DNA of 64,000 bases, taken from Nematostella vectensis (taxonomy: Eukaryota; Cnidaria; Anthozoa; Actiniaria; Edwardsiidae). Below are positions 1-13,700 of this stretch, piece after piece; within the stretch, counting starts at the first letter, position 1, and every line of letters starts with the position of its first letter. The translations under genes were made by a program, and so were the position numbers. The notes below the pieces were generated by a model. The model saw only the letters and a program-made list of their open reading frames with translations. It ran no database searches and was not told the origin of the DNA. The DNA lies in assembly GCF_932526225.1 (NCBI RefSeq), contig NC_064045.1:5717498-5781497 (forward strand), in the 5' to 3' direction.

Positions 1-681
1 ATTTGTTCGAACATTGTTCATTTTTGTCAAGTTATCAATCCACTTGAGGGTAAGAAACAAAGAAAACATCCAAAATAATTAGTGAGCATGAGATGTCATT
101 ATCGGCTTCGCCTCGGACTGGAACTAATCTCGCGGACTCGAAAAACCGTCCATGTATCATTGTCGGCTTGAAATATCATTTGTAAATCTTTGCTGTGTGT
201 CTTCCTGTTTTTCGCCTTTTTCTAGCAGCAATTAACTGCCGTAGAGAATCACTAAAGAAACATGCTTAAGAAAATCATTAAAAAATAAAAACAGCAACAA
301 CAACAACACTTTCTCGAAACATGTAAGCGCTGTTGCTGTTGCGCATTTTGAGTGTAAACGCGCATAACCATATTGTTAACCAGTCGGTTTAAAAAGCCAA
401 CCCTGTGGATGAGTGCACCTCGGGGTACGTACAGTTGTCATGCCAACGCGCTGGGTCGTTGATTCGTGCTTCTACGGAACATCGAGGAATATAAAACGCT
501 TACCACATGTGACAGGCTTCGAAACAGTGGCAGACAAATATGTTCTAAACTTCAAAAGACAAATATGTTCTAAACTTAAAAAAACAACGGCCCAAAGATC
601 ATAAAAAAGGGTCTTTATAAAATTCCAGGCCCACTGTATCACAACTTCGCTTTTTAAATACTGGCTCTACTTTTTTTCTAG
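1..681. other. Upstream intronic sequence of the EGF gene
   Basis: No coding exon was recognised here. The stretch ends in a pyrimidine-rich tract and an AG acceptor at 680-681. About 469-600 resembles about 845-940: both contain a CTTCTACGGAACATC word followed by ATATGTTxTAAAC. This suggests that an EGF exon and its flanking intron were duplicated together. The gene must extend left of the window. Confidence 0.5.
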
Positions 682-2756
682 ATATAAATGAATGTGCATA
701 TGCACTTGAAAAGTGCTCAAACAAAGCTACGTGCACCAATACCGTTGGATCGTTCACATGCGCCTGCAAAGCGGGTTATACTGGAGATGGGCACACATGT
801 CAGGGTTAGTATCGATCCACAGGATAGGAAAATACTATTAAAACATTGAAGCTTCTACGGAACATCAAGGAATATGAAACGCTAAGCACATACGCAAGGC
901 TTTGAAACAGGAGACAAAAGACAAATATGTTTTAAACTTTTAAAATCAACGACGAACGAACAGTTGTGATGCCTACGCGCAGTACCTTAACACGGACGGA
1001 CAGAGGCCTACTTGGTGTTTCAGTCCCAGTTTAATACCAGTCCCTCTCATCCACCTATTTTCACACGTATTTCGATCTCCGAATCTATTATCAATTATCA
1101 CTTTTCATATAATACAAGCTTTTATATACTAACAGATATCAACGAGTGTGAAATTGGTTCTCATGATTGCCATAGCGACGCTCTCTGTATCAACTATCCT
1201 AGCTCATTCATCTGCAAATGTAAAAAAGGTTTTGGCGGCGACGGGAAGATTTGTTTTGGTAAGTATCATAACTTAACATTTCGTTATATACTTTATTTAT
1301 TTATTTCCATTAATCATTTATCATTATTGCATTTATTAAACCCTTAATTTACCAGTTTAACTTTTTTTTGTTATGATCAAGTGTTTGAAATTTCATTAAT
1401 TTATTTCAGCTCTTGCACCATTCAAGTTTACTACACTTGGCGCTAGCGGTCGTACCGGCCCAGTCTCTCTCGGTAGTCACTACCTGGGCAAGCATCATGA
1501 TGGTCACGTGACTCTGGTAAATGGAACCCAGCACTGGACCGTCGATGTCACCGGAAAGTACCGGATCGAGGCTGTGGGCGCCAGCGGAGGATATGATAAT
1601 CAATCCAATTCTAGATCATACCGCAGTCGAGGAGCGAGAATAACGGGGTCATTCGACCTCAGCAAAGGCGACGTGATCAGGATTCTGGTCGGACAAGAGG
1701 GTGGGATCAACAATGATTCTAGCTCAGGGGGAGGGGGAGGTAGTTTTGTGGCGAAAGGGAATATTCCACTGATTGTAGCAGGAGGCGGCGGTGGGATCGA
1801 GTGGGCCAATAACAGACACTCGACATGTGACGCGAGCACAACCACAAGTGGTAACAGCGGCTATGGAGGCGCGGCCTGGCCGGGAGGGACTGCTGGCAAT
1901 GGTGCGACCACTGCGGACAGCAATGTGTCAGGTAATCTGCATTACCATTAACTTTGGAATTTATGGTATGTTTTTCAAATTTATTTGAAAGAATTAAGGA
2001 GATCGCGCAAATGACAATCGTATGATAGCGTTAGGAAAACAGACCTTTTGGATAGCCGCGGGTCACCTTAAGGTCGCTCGCAATGATTTAATTCTTACAG
2101 ATTTTTCTCGTTGTTTTCCAACAAACAAATGAGTTACCTAATCCCAGAGACATTTTTTTTTCAAAAATTTACCTTCTTGTTCAAAAGATATATTCAAGTC
2201 ACGGCACTTAGGGAGAAGGGGACATAAAAAGATTTCAACGGACTCCTGCGCTGCTATGGCGTATTTTGTTATCCAGGAAATATAAATCATGTACATTGTG
2301 CTTAATATTAAAGACTAGAGGGTTTTCCAAAAACAAAATGACACAAAATGACATAGTCATAGATATCATCAAACCAACTATTATTTCAAGAGTTCTTTAT
2401 TGCATTTTTCTCTCCAGGTGGCGGAGGCGGTGGATTTTACACTGATGGCCAGGGTAGCAGAAACAAAGGAGGAAGTGGAGGGGAGGGTGGGAAGGCGTTC
2501 CTGCATGGAGGGGTGGGAGGTCGTCAGTTCAGCTCAAACTCATATGGAGGATTCGGTGGTGGGGGCGGTGCATGTGGGTGTAATGGAGGAGGAGCAGGTG
2601 GAGGTGGAGGGTACTCAGGGGGGGGCTTGCGGTGATAATGTTGGTCACTCCTGTGGAGGGGGTGGAGGTTCGTACAACAGCGGGTCGGACCAGGGTGCAG
2701 AGTGTTGTTTTAATGACGCTGGTCACGGATACGTGCAGGTCACTCGAATTCGTTAG
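682..2756 (+). CDS. 3' part of EGF-like plus ALK-type glycine-rich domain protein (partial)
   Basis: Four exons are supported: 682-804, 1136-1258, 1410-1931 and 2418-2756, all joined in phase 1 with GT/AG junctions. The first two are 123 bp each and encode calcium-binding EGF repeats: they open with (D)INEC, have six cysteines, and end GDGHTC or GDGKIC. The third begins with a FTTLGASGRTGP motif and contains WTVDVTGKYRIEAVGASGG and GDVIRILVGQEGG. These are hallmarks of the glycine-rich extracellular domain of ALK/LTK receptors. The fourth is almost pure Gly with paired Cys and ends GYVQVTRIR before TAG. No transmembrane segment or kinase follows, so the product is probably secreted or matrix-associated. 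In exon 4 a run of eight G at 2628-2635 throws the frame into TGA; seven G would keep it open to 2756. That is either a sequencing or assembly error or a real frameshift. The 5' end is outside the window. Confidence 0.8.
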
Positions 2757-2924
2757 AACACAAAACCAAGGCTGTACGTTATGGTACAAATGAATTTTGT
2801 ATCGCACGTTCAGATAAACACAATTATTCAATTGTTATGGTTCTTGACGAGACACTATATAGAGGAGAGTGTCAGAGTGTTTGTGCCGGAGAAGGGGTTG
2901 GGGGTTCAATTAGAGGGGCTCTGT

Positions 2925-3460
2925 TCATTGTCTTGGGTTAGAGCCAAATCAGCTTATGTTGTTTATTGTTCATTGCCTTGGGTCAGGGCCAAAGTAGCTT
3001 ATGTTGTTTATTGTTCATTGCCTTGGGTCAGGGCCAAAGTAGCTTATGTTGTTTATTGATCATTGCCTTGGGTCAGGGCCAAAGTAGCTTATGTTGTTTA
3101 TTGATCATTGCCTTGGTTCAAGGCCAAAGCAGCTTATGTTGATCATTGTCTTGGTTCAAGGCCAAAGCAGCTTATGTTGATCATCGTCTTGGGCCAGGGC
3201 CAAAGCAGCTTATGTTGTTTGTTGATCATTGTCTTGGGCTAGGGCCAAAGCAGATTGTGTTTTTTATTGATCATTGCCTTGGTTCAAGGTCAAAGCAGCT
3301 TATGTTGATCATTGCCTTAGGTCAGGGCCAAAGCAGCTTATGTTGTTTGTTGATCATTGCCTTGGGTCAGGGCCAAAGCAGCTTATTTTGTTTATTGATT
3401 AGTGCCTTAGGTTAGGGCCAAAACAGCTTCCTTTTTTTATCATTTAGGTTAGAGCAAAAG
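2925..3460. repeat. Minisatellite, about 45-bp unit, in the 3' UTR region
   Basis: About a dozen diverged tandem copies of a unit containing GGGTCAGGGCCAAAG followed by TAGCTTATGTTGTTTATTG. The array begins about 170 bp after the stop of the EGF/glycine-rich gene, so it probably sits in its 3' UTR. Short ORFs across it are artefacts. Confidence 0.85.
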
Positions 3461-3651
3461 TAGCTTATGTTCTGGATGTGTTGCTTGGGAAGAGTTGTTT
3501 TTTTATGCCAAAATCCCCCCTACCTTCCAGTTTTCATTCTGCTAAGACTCTGTACCGATGAATAGGAAAAGGATCAAGCCTTATGTCCCCCACCCCCTCC
3601 CCAAATGACGCAACGTGTATAATATGTTCTAAGCAGTTGTATGTTGTAGCA

Positions 3652-3670
3652 AATAAATAAAAAGAATAAA
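3652..3670 (+). terminator. Candidate polyadenylation signals for the EGF gene
   Basis: Overlapping AATAAA words at 3652 and 3656 and another at 3665 lie about 900 bp after the stop codon. No stronger signal is nearer, but use of these is inferred. Confidence 0.4.
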
Positions 3671-4747
3671 GCAAACTATATTGCGGTCTATTGATTGTTC
3701 CACTCCATTGTGATATGACTACAATTGGTTTTATTTTATCTAAAAAAATTACTTTGGAATGAAGGAGGGGGAGGAAAATGATTTCACCTTAACAACAAGG
3801 GGGGAGGTGGGAGTATTTGTGATCTCCATAATCTCAGTTGTGGGATCACTGTGGTGGGCCAAGACAATCGGAGACACGAGGAATATGTTAGTTTAAAGGT
3901 CTGTGTAATCTTTCAAAGTTATATATGTTGTATACTCTTTTTATATAAAATATAAGTTTCATATGAAGAAAACGTCGTTTTGGGGGTCTGGTACCGAGGA
4001 ATTTTAGTTTTTTTTTAGAGAATTTATCCATTGACTAAAGATGGTCGCAGTCACTGTATTTCTCTTCTAATTACAATTCACAAAGTTTGCGAAACATCTG
4101 TGGTACGACAACCATAAAAATGAAAAAACATAATACATTTTTTTTTTCAAATAAGGAATATATTTGTTTTCTTATATGAAAGTGACCGAGTTGGCAAAAC
4201 GACAATTTTTTTTGGCAAAACTTTCTTGATATGCATTTATTTGTTGTACACGGCATGTGCTTTAACCAGTAAACGGCGTTATTTTCATATAAAGCATTGT
4301 TTTTGATTTGTTTGAATTCACATGGAGTTTCTGAGAACAAAATATCTTTTTAGTTGCTGCTCAAAATACTCCAGTCGATATCAAAGGTATAAACAAATTC
4401 CTATCATTTGTTGTCACACCATGTTACCCCCCCCCCCCCTCCTCCTTCCTTCCTTGGGCTTGCGGCATGACGTCGTTAGCTTTGAATAATTGTGTAGTAC
4501 TTTTCGATTTGTATTTTGATGTGCTGAAATGCTGTTCGTATACCAATCTTGAGGAGAGCTGGAATAAAAACGGAGACTTTTTGGATACAGTTTTTAGATT
4601 TGTGAATTGTTTAGAGTTTGGGTCTCCCTCATCGGGAACAAGTTTAATTTGAATGTTCCCTTTTATGGCTCGAAGGCTTGTGTTGCAGCATTGTCTATAC
4701 ACCGTGTTGTGTTATCCTGTGAATTAGTTGACGGATATTCTGTTTGC
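3671..4747. other. Intergenic region between two convergent genes
   Basis: AT-rich, with poly-C and poly-T runs (for example C-rich at 4427-4439). No convincing exon was seen. A short plus-strand open stretch at about 3800-3895 ending in a GT is Gly/Cys-containing but has no clear partner exon. Confidence 0.4.
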
Positions 4748-7700
4748 CTAGTGGTGCTTCACAGGCTTCGAGACCTTATAACTAGCATACCTAGTTTGTG
4801 GGTTCTCTTCATCACGGAATTTCTTATCTAAAGGTAAGCCTCGTCTCAATACGGGGCTAGAGAATGGGTAGTCGTTTCCCCTCCTACTCCCTTCACCCAG
4901 TACAATACGGCATTACACGGGTGCACAGTCTGGGTAGAATTGCCTGATTAAAAGGTCCCCTACTTTCAATACTTTACGGCCTTACAGAGATCGAGACCGG
5001 AGAGTCTTATCACATCCTCCAGCTATTATGCGGCGTTACATAGAGATCGAGACTGGGTATTCTTACCTGATTCGAAGATCCTCATCCTCCTGGTATTATG
5101 CAGCTTTACACAGAAGTCGAGACTGGGTATTCTTACCTGATTTGAAGAACCTTATCTCCTGGTTTTATGCAGCATTAAACAGGAATCGAAACTGGGTATT
5201 CTTAACTGATTTGAAGATCCTCATCATCCTGGTATTATGCGGCGTCACACACGGGTCGAGACTGCGTATTCTTACCTGATTTGAAGATTCTCATCCTCCT
5301 GGTATTATGCAGCGTTACACAGAAGTCGAGACTGGGTATTCTTACCTGATTCGAAGATCCTCATCCTCTTGGTATTATGCGGCGTTACACAGAAGTCGAG
5401 ACTGGGTATTCTTACCTGATTTAAAGGTCCTCATCCTCCTGGTATTATGCGGCGTTACACAGAAGTCGAGACTGGGTATTCTTACCTAATTTAAAGGTCC
5501 TCATCCTCCTGGTATTATGCGGCGTTACACAGAAGTCGAGACTGGGTATTCTTACCTGATTTAAAGGTCCTCATCCTCCTGGTATTATGCGGCGTTACAC
5601 AGAAGTCGAGACTGGGTATTCTTACCTGATTTAAAGGTCCTCATCCTCCTGGTATTATGCGGCGTTACATAGGGATCGAGACTGGGTATTCTTACCTGAT
5701 TTAAAGGTCCTCATCCTCCTGGTATTATGCGGCGTTACACAGAAGTCGAGACTGGGTATTCTTACCTGATTTAAAGGTTCTCATCCTCCTGCTATTATGC
5801 GGCGTCACACACGGGTCGAGACTGGGTATTCTGACCTGATTTAAAGGTTCTCATCCTCCTGGTATTATGAGGCGTTACACAGAAGTCGAGACTGGGTATT
5901 CTTACCTGATTTAAAGGTCCTCATCCTCCTGGTATTATGCGGCGTTACACAGAAGTCGAGACTGGGTATTCTTACCTGATTTAAAGGTCCTCATCCTCCT
6001 GGTATTATGCGGCGCTACACAGAAGTCGAGACTGGGTATTCTTACCTGATTTAAAGGTTCTCATCCTCCTGGTATTATGCGGCGTCACACACGGGTCGAG
6101 ACTGGGTATTCTTACCTGATTTAAAGGTTCTCATCCTCCTGGTATTATGAGGCGTTACACAGAAGTCGAGACTGGGTATTCTTACCTGATTTAAAGGTCC
6201 TCATCCTCCTGGTATTATGCGGCGTTACACAGAAGTCGAGACTGGGTATTCTTACCTGATTTAAAGGTCCTCATCCTCCTGGTATTATGCGGCGTTACAC
6301 AGAAGTCGAGACTGGGTATTCTTACCTGATTTAAAGGTCCTCATCCTCCTGGTATTATGCGGCGTTACACAGAAGTCGAGACTGGGTATTCTTACCTGAT
6401 TTAAAGGTCCTCATCCTCCTGGTATTATGCGGCGTTACATAGGGATCGAGACTGGGTATTCTTACCTGATTTAAAGGTCCTCATCCTCCTGGTATTATGC
6501 GGCGTTACACAGAAGTCGAGACTGGGTATTCTTACCTGATTTAAAGGTTCTCATCCTCCTGGTATTATGCGGCGTTACACAGAAGTCGAGACTGGGTATT
6601 CTTACCTGATTTAAAGGTCCTCATCCTCCTGGTATTATGCGGCGTTACACACGGGTCGAGACTGGGTATTCTTACCTGATTTAAAGGTTCTCATCCTCCT
6701 GGTATTATGCGGCGTCACACACGGGTCGAGACTGCGTATTCTTACCTGATTTGAAGATTCTCACCCTCCTGGTATTATGCGGCGTTACACAGAAGTCGAG
6801 ACTGGGTATTCTTACCTGATTTGAAGATCCTCATCCTCCTGGTATTATGCGGCGTCACACACGGGTCGAGACTGGGTATTCTTACCTGATTTAAAGGTCC
6901 TCATCCTCCTGGTATTATGCGGCGTTACACAGAAGTCGAGACTGGGTATTCTTACCTGATTTGAAGGTCCTCATCCTCCTGGTATTATGCGGCGTTACAC
7001 ACGGGTCGAGACTGGGTATTCTTACCTGATTTAAAGGTTCTCATCCTCCTGGTATTATGCGGCGTCACACACGGGTCGAGACTGCGTATTCTTACCTGAT
7101 TTGAAGATTCTCACCCTCCTGGTATTATGCGGCGTTACACAGAAGTCGAGACTGGGTATTCTTACCTGATTTGAAGATCCTCATCCTCCTGGTATTATGC
7201 GGCGTTACACAGAAGTCGAGACTGGGTATTCTTACCTGATTTAAAGGTCCTCATCCTCCTGGTATTATGCGGCGTTACACAGAAGTCGAGACTGGGTATT
7301 CTTACCTGATTCGAAGATTCTCATCCTCCTGGTATTATGCGGCGTCACACACGGGTCGAGACTGGGTATTCTTACCTGATTTAAAGGTTCCCTCCAGCAT
7401 TGTCTGTAGGGTGTCCTGTAGATCGATCTGAGCCAGTACGCATGCGCATGTGTATAATGAACCGTCCTCTGAAAGAGAATATCAAACATTTTGCTAAACT
7501 CTAAATCACATCTCTGTATGGCCGTGCCGTCGTTATTAAGTCAGATGTTAACATGACTGTATGAGTTTACTCACCGCTCATTCGGGGGGTTAATACAAAG
7601 CCAGACGGTTGTAAAAGCGCTCTCAGTGTCGATGACTTTAACAAGGAAAGCACCAAAAGTAAATAACTAGAAACACTATTTCATTTCATTCACAATAAAT

Positions 7701-10700
7701 AAAAGAATAGGCGAAAAAGAGAATCGTTAGGAAAAATTAACAATCGACAGCAGTCGACATGTAAGTACAAATCCGCCTATAAAACACAAAGCAGCTGCGA
7801 GGAGACTAACAAACCACTGGCATTGTTACCTTCGGCGATTCTTCAAGGGGATGATTTATCGATGTCAAAACAAGCCCTGTAAAAAAAGGTGAACATTATC
7901 AGGCTTAACGTCTAGAAATAATACAGACTGTGAACCCAGCCGTTACGTTGGCGTATTTCACTCGTGTCGATACTTGTACAACTAGTATAAACCAGCCCTT
8001 AGTCGAGGTATTTTACTCGTGCCTATACTTGTCTAACTAGTTTGAACCAGCCCTTAGCCGGCGTATTTCACTCGTGCCTTTACTTGTCTAACTAGTGTGA
8101 ACCAGCCCTTAGTCGGCGTATTTCACTCGTGCCTATACTTGTCTAACTAGTGTGAACCAGGCCTTAGTCGGCGTATCTCACTCGTGCCTATACCTGTCTA
8201 ACTAGTGTGAAACAGCCCTTAGTTGGCGTATTTCACCCATGAATTACTGGTCTAACTAGTGTGAACCAGCCCTTAGTCGGCGTATTTCACTCGTGCCTTT
8301 ACTTGTCTCAAAAGTGTGAACCAGCCCTTAGTCGGCGTATTTCCCTCGTTTCTGCACTTGTCTCACTAGTGTAACCCAGCACTTAAATGTTTTCAACACC
8401 ACCCTTCAGAGTGAGGCTCACCGGAGGTGCTGTTTTGAGTAATGTAGGAAGGCATCCATGTCCTTATAAGGCAGCAGTCTCGGTTTGACATACTGGGAAG
8501 TGGTATGTTATAAGAGTTATATACCACTGATGATCGCGGAACATCTGCAAAAAAAAAAACAATCTTAAACTGTCGCTTATCTAGCTCGCTCGGTCAATTC
8601 ATCGCATACAATATTATCTGAGAATCTGCTTCAACCATTTTTCGCTTTTTTTTATGTGTGCGTCGCCATTTTGAAAAATTAGCCCAGGCCCTAACGTTTT
8701 AAAACATCACAGGTTTCCCGCCCAGTCGCCCCAGGCTGTTTTAGACCAGTTAGGAAAAGGACAGACACTGATTGATATTGAACAGCTTGATAGAGCAGCA
8801 TGTAGTTAGCTTCCTACCTTCCAGGATCTGCAAAACTTTCTCGTGACGGAATGGATGGTCCAGCTTGGGATAACAAGAAAAACTATATAAGAATTGATAA
8901 TCGAGAAAGGTCTCCATTGATATAATGGCCACCATGTCTGGGTAGAGTTGTTTAATGTTCTTGAGCGCGAGTGCAAAATGCTGCTATTCGTATTTGCGCG
9001 GTTGAGAAAGTATTGTTACGGTTTTAGTGTCTACTATAAGTACTGTTTCATATTCAAACTTATCCGTATGTGCTAAACTACAGAGATTTCCGTATCATTA
9101 TACTTACACCCGCCAACCCGGTCGTAGTGCCGTCAGTAGATAATCAAACACGATTTCAGGGGGGAACAGAACTACAGAGATTTCCGTGTCATAATACTTA
9201 CACGCCCTCCCGGTCGTAGTGCAGTAAGTAGATAATCAAACACGATTTCAGGGGGGAACAGAACTACAGAGATTTCCGTGTCATAATACTTACACGCCCT
9301 CCCGGTCGTAGTGCAGTAAGTAGATAATCAAACACGATTTCAGGGGGGACCAGGATGGAACCTTCCACCTTAAAGACAATGGCAGAAACGACATCAAAGG
9401 GACGAGGGACAGGATTCTTTAGACTGAGTTTCTCAGTACTAAAACCATTCAGCTCTGACAAAAATGGGTAAAAATGAAAGCTTTCAAAATAACTTTACTA
9501 TAAGATAATCCACGAGAGGGAGCAACATTATAAGACACCCTGCCACAAACATTGCCATAAATGCTCTATTTGAGTCCCCTCTCTTACGTATCCTCTCCAT
9601 GCTCTATTTGAGTCCCCTCTCTTACGTATCCTCTCCATGCTCTATTTGAGTCCCCTCTCTTACGTATCCTCTCCATGCTCTATTTGAGTCCCCTCTCTTA
9701 CGTATCCTCTCCATGCTCTATTTGAGTCCCCTCTCTTACGTATCCTCTCCATGCTCTATTTGAGTCCCCTCTCTTACGTATCCTCTCCATGCTCTATTTG
9801 AGTCCCCTCTCGTACGTATCCTCTCCATGCTCTATTTGAGTCCCCTCTCTTACGTATCCTCTCCATGCTCTATTTGAGTCCCCTCTCTTACGTATCCTCT
9901 CCATGCTCTATTTGAGTCCCCTCTCTTACGTATCCTCTCCATGCTCTATTTGAGTCCCCTCTCTTACGTATCCTCTCCATGCTCTATTTGAGTCCCCTCT
10001 CTTACGTATCCTCTCCATGCTCTATTTGAGTCCCCTCTCTTACGTATCCTCTCCATGCTCTATTTGAGTCCCCTCTCTTACGTATCCTCTCCATGCTCTA
10101 TTTGAGTCCCCTCTCTTACGTATCCTCTCCATGCTCTATTTGAGTCCCCTCTCTTACGTATCCTCTCCATGCTCTATTTGAGTCCCCTCTCTTACGTATC
10201 CTCTCCATGCTCTATTTGAGTCCCCTTTCTTACGTATCCTCTCCAAAAAAACTGTCTTCCAGGGGGGGGGGGGCAACGCCACGCCCCTACTGGTCATTTC
10301 CTTATAATTTTTGACAATATTGGGGGTGGCACAGCCACGCCCCTACTGGTCATTTCCTTATAATTTTTAACAATATTGGGGGGGGGCACAGTCACGCCCC
10401 TACTGGTCATTTCCTTATAATTTTTGACAATATTTGGGGGGCACAGCCACGCCCCTACTGGTCATTTCCTTATAATTTTTAACAATATTGGGGGGGGGGC
10501 ACAGTCACGCCCCTACTGGTCATTTCCTTATAATTTTTGACAATATTGGGGGGGGGCACAGCCACGCCCCTACAGGTCATTTCCTTATAATTTTTAACAA
10601 TATTGGGGGGGGGCACAGCCACGCCCCTACTGGTCATTTCCTTATAATTTTTAACAATATTAGGGGGGGGCACAGTCACGCCCCTACTGGTCATTTCCTT

Positions 10701-13700
10701 ATAATTTTTGACATTTTTTTTGGGGGGGGGGGGCACAGTCACGCCCCTACTGGTCATTTCCTTATAATTTTTGACAATATTGCGGGGGGGGGGGGCACAG
10801 TCGCGCCCCTTCTGGTCATTTCCTTATAATTTTTTACAATATTGGGGGGGGCACAGTCACGCCCCTACTGGTCATTTCCTTATAATTTTTGACAATATTG
10901 GGGGGGGGGGGGGCACAGTCACGCCCCTACTGGTCGTTTCCTTGTAATTTTTGACAATATTGGGGGGGGCACAGTCACGCCCCTACTAGTCATTTCCTTA
11001 AAATTTTTGACAATATTGGGGGGGGCACAGCCACGCCCATACTGGTCATTTCCTTATAATTTTTGACAATATTGGGGGGGGCAAAGCCACGCCCCTACTG
11101 GTCATTTCCTTATAATTTTTGACAATATTTGGGGGGCACAGCCACGCCCCTACTGGTCATTTCCTTATAATTTTTGACAATATTGGGGGGGCACAGTCAC
11201 GCCCCTACTGGTCATTTCCTTTAATTTTTGACAATATTGGGGGGGCACAGCCACGCCCCTACTGGTCATTTCCTTATAATTTTTGACAATATTGGGGGAG
11301 CACAGTCACGCCCCTACTGGTCATTTCCTTTAATTTTTGACAATATTGTGGGGGTGGCACAGCCACGCCCCTACTGGTCATTCCCTTATGATTTTTGACA
11401 ATATTGGGGGGGCACAGTCACGCCCCTACTGGTCATTTCCTTATAATTTTTGACAATATTGGGGGGGCAAAGCGACGCCCCTACTGGTAATTTCCTTATA
11501 ATTTTTAACAATATTGGGGGGGGGGCACAGTCACGCCCCCTACTGGTCATTTCCTTATAATTTTTGACAATATTGGGGGTGGCACAGCCACGCCCCTACT
11601 GGTCATTTCCTTATAATTTTTAACAATATTGGGGGGGGGGCACAGTCACGCCCCTACTGGTCATTTCCTTATAATTTTTGACAATATTGGGGGGGGCACA
11701 GCCACGCCCCTACTGGTCATTTCCTTATAATTTTTGACAATATTGGGGGTGGCACAGCCACGCCCCTACTGGTCATTTCCTTATAATTTTTAACAATATT
11801 GGAAGGGGGCACAGTCACGCCCCTACTGGTCATTTCCTTATAATTTTTGACAATATTGGGGGGGGCACAGCCACGCCCCTACTGGTCATTTCCTTATAAT
11901 TTTTAACAATATTGGGGGGGGGCACAGTCACGCCCCTACTGGTCCTTTTCCTATAATTTTTGACAATATTGGGGGGGGCACAGCCACGCCCCTACAGGTC
12001 ATTTCCTTATAATTTTTAACAATATTGGGGGGGGGGCACAGCCACGCCCCTACTGGTCATTTCCTTATAATTTTTAACAATATTGGGGGGGGGCACAGTC
12101 ACGCCCCTACTGGTCATTTCCTTATAATTTTTGACATTTTTTTTGGGGGGGGGCACAGTCACGCCCCTACTGGTCATTTCCTTATAATTTTTGACAATAT
12201 TGCGGGGGGGGGGGGCACAGTCGCGCCCCTTCTGGTCATTTCCTTATAATTTTTTACAATATTGGGGGGGGGGGGGCACAGTCACGCCCCTACTGGTCAT
12301 TTCCTTATAATTTTTGACAATATTGGGGGGGGGGGCACAGTCACGCCCCTACTGGTCGTTTCCTTGTAATTTTTGACAATATTGGGGGGGGCACAGTCAC
12401 GCCCCTACTAGTCATTTCCTTAAAATTTTTGACAATATTGGGGGGGGCACAGCCACGCCCATACTGGTCATTTCCTTATAATTTTTGACAATATTGGGGG
12501 GGCAAAGCCACGCCCCTACTGGTCATTTCCTTATAATTTTTGACAATATTTGGGGGGCACAGCCACGCCCCTACTGGTCATTTCCTTATAATTTTTGACA
12601 ATATTGGGGGGGCACAGTCACGCCCCTACTGGTCATTTCCTTTAATTTTTGACAATATTGGGGGGGCACAGCCACGCCCCTACTGGTCATTTCCTTATAA
12701 TTTTTGACAATATTGGGGGAGCACAGTCACGCCCCTACTGGTCATTTCCTTTAATTTTTGACAATATTGTGGGGGTGGCACAGCCACGCCCCTACTGGTC
12801 ATTCCCTTATGATTTTTGACAATATTGGGGGGGCACAGTCACGCCCCTACTGGTCATTTCCTTATAATTTTTGACAATATTGGGGGGGCAAAGCGACGCC
12901 CCTACTGGTAATTTCCTTATAATTTTTAACAATATTGGGGGGGGGGCACAGTCACGCCCCTACTGGTCATTTCCTTATAATTTTTGACAATATTGGGGGT
13001 GGCACAGCCACGCCCCTACTGGTCATTTCCTTATAATTTTTAACAATATTGGGGGGGGGGCACAGTCACGCCCCTACTGGTCATTTCCTTATAATTTTTG
13101 ACAATATTGGGGGGGGCACAGCCACGCCCCTACTGGTCATTTCCTTATAATTTTTAACAATATTGGGGGGGCACAGCCACGCCCCTACTGGTCATTTCCT
13201 TATAATTTTTAACAATATTGGGGGGGCACAGTCACGCCCCTACTGGTCATTTCCTTATAATTTTTGACAATTTTGGGGGGGGGGCACAGTCACGCCCCTA
13301 CTGGTCATTTCCTTATAATTTTTGACAATATTGGGGGAGCACAGTCACGCCCCTACTGGTCATTTCCTTTAATTTTTGACAATATTGGGGGGGTGGCACA
13401 GCCACGCCCCTACTGGTCATTTCCTTATAATTTTTAACAATATTGGGGGGGGCACAGTCACGCCCCTACTGGTCATTTCCATGTAATTTTTGACAATATT
13501 GGGGGGGGCACAGTCACGCCCCTACTAGTCATTTCCTTATAATTTTTGACAATATTGGGGGGGGGGGGGGCACAGTCACGCCCCTACTGGTCATTTCCTT
13601 ATAATTTTTGACAATATTGGGGGGGGGGGCACAGTCACGCCCCTACTGGTCATTTCCTTATAATTTTTGACAATATTGGGGGGGGGGCACAGTCACGCCC

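Noticed and set aside
3800-3895. Possible Cys-containing exon ending TTTAAAG|GTCTG
   Set aside because: No convincing acceptor, partner exon or domain.
4990-7386. CRISPR-like regular spacing
   Set aside because: Units are contiguous tandem copies with no unique spacers, in an animal genome.
10488-10829. Repetitive open frame with GGGHSHAPTGHFLIIF units
   Set aside because: Translation of the 52-bp G-rich satellite; the frame is lost as soon as G-run length varies.
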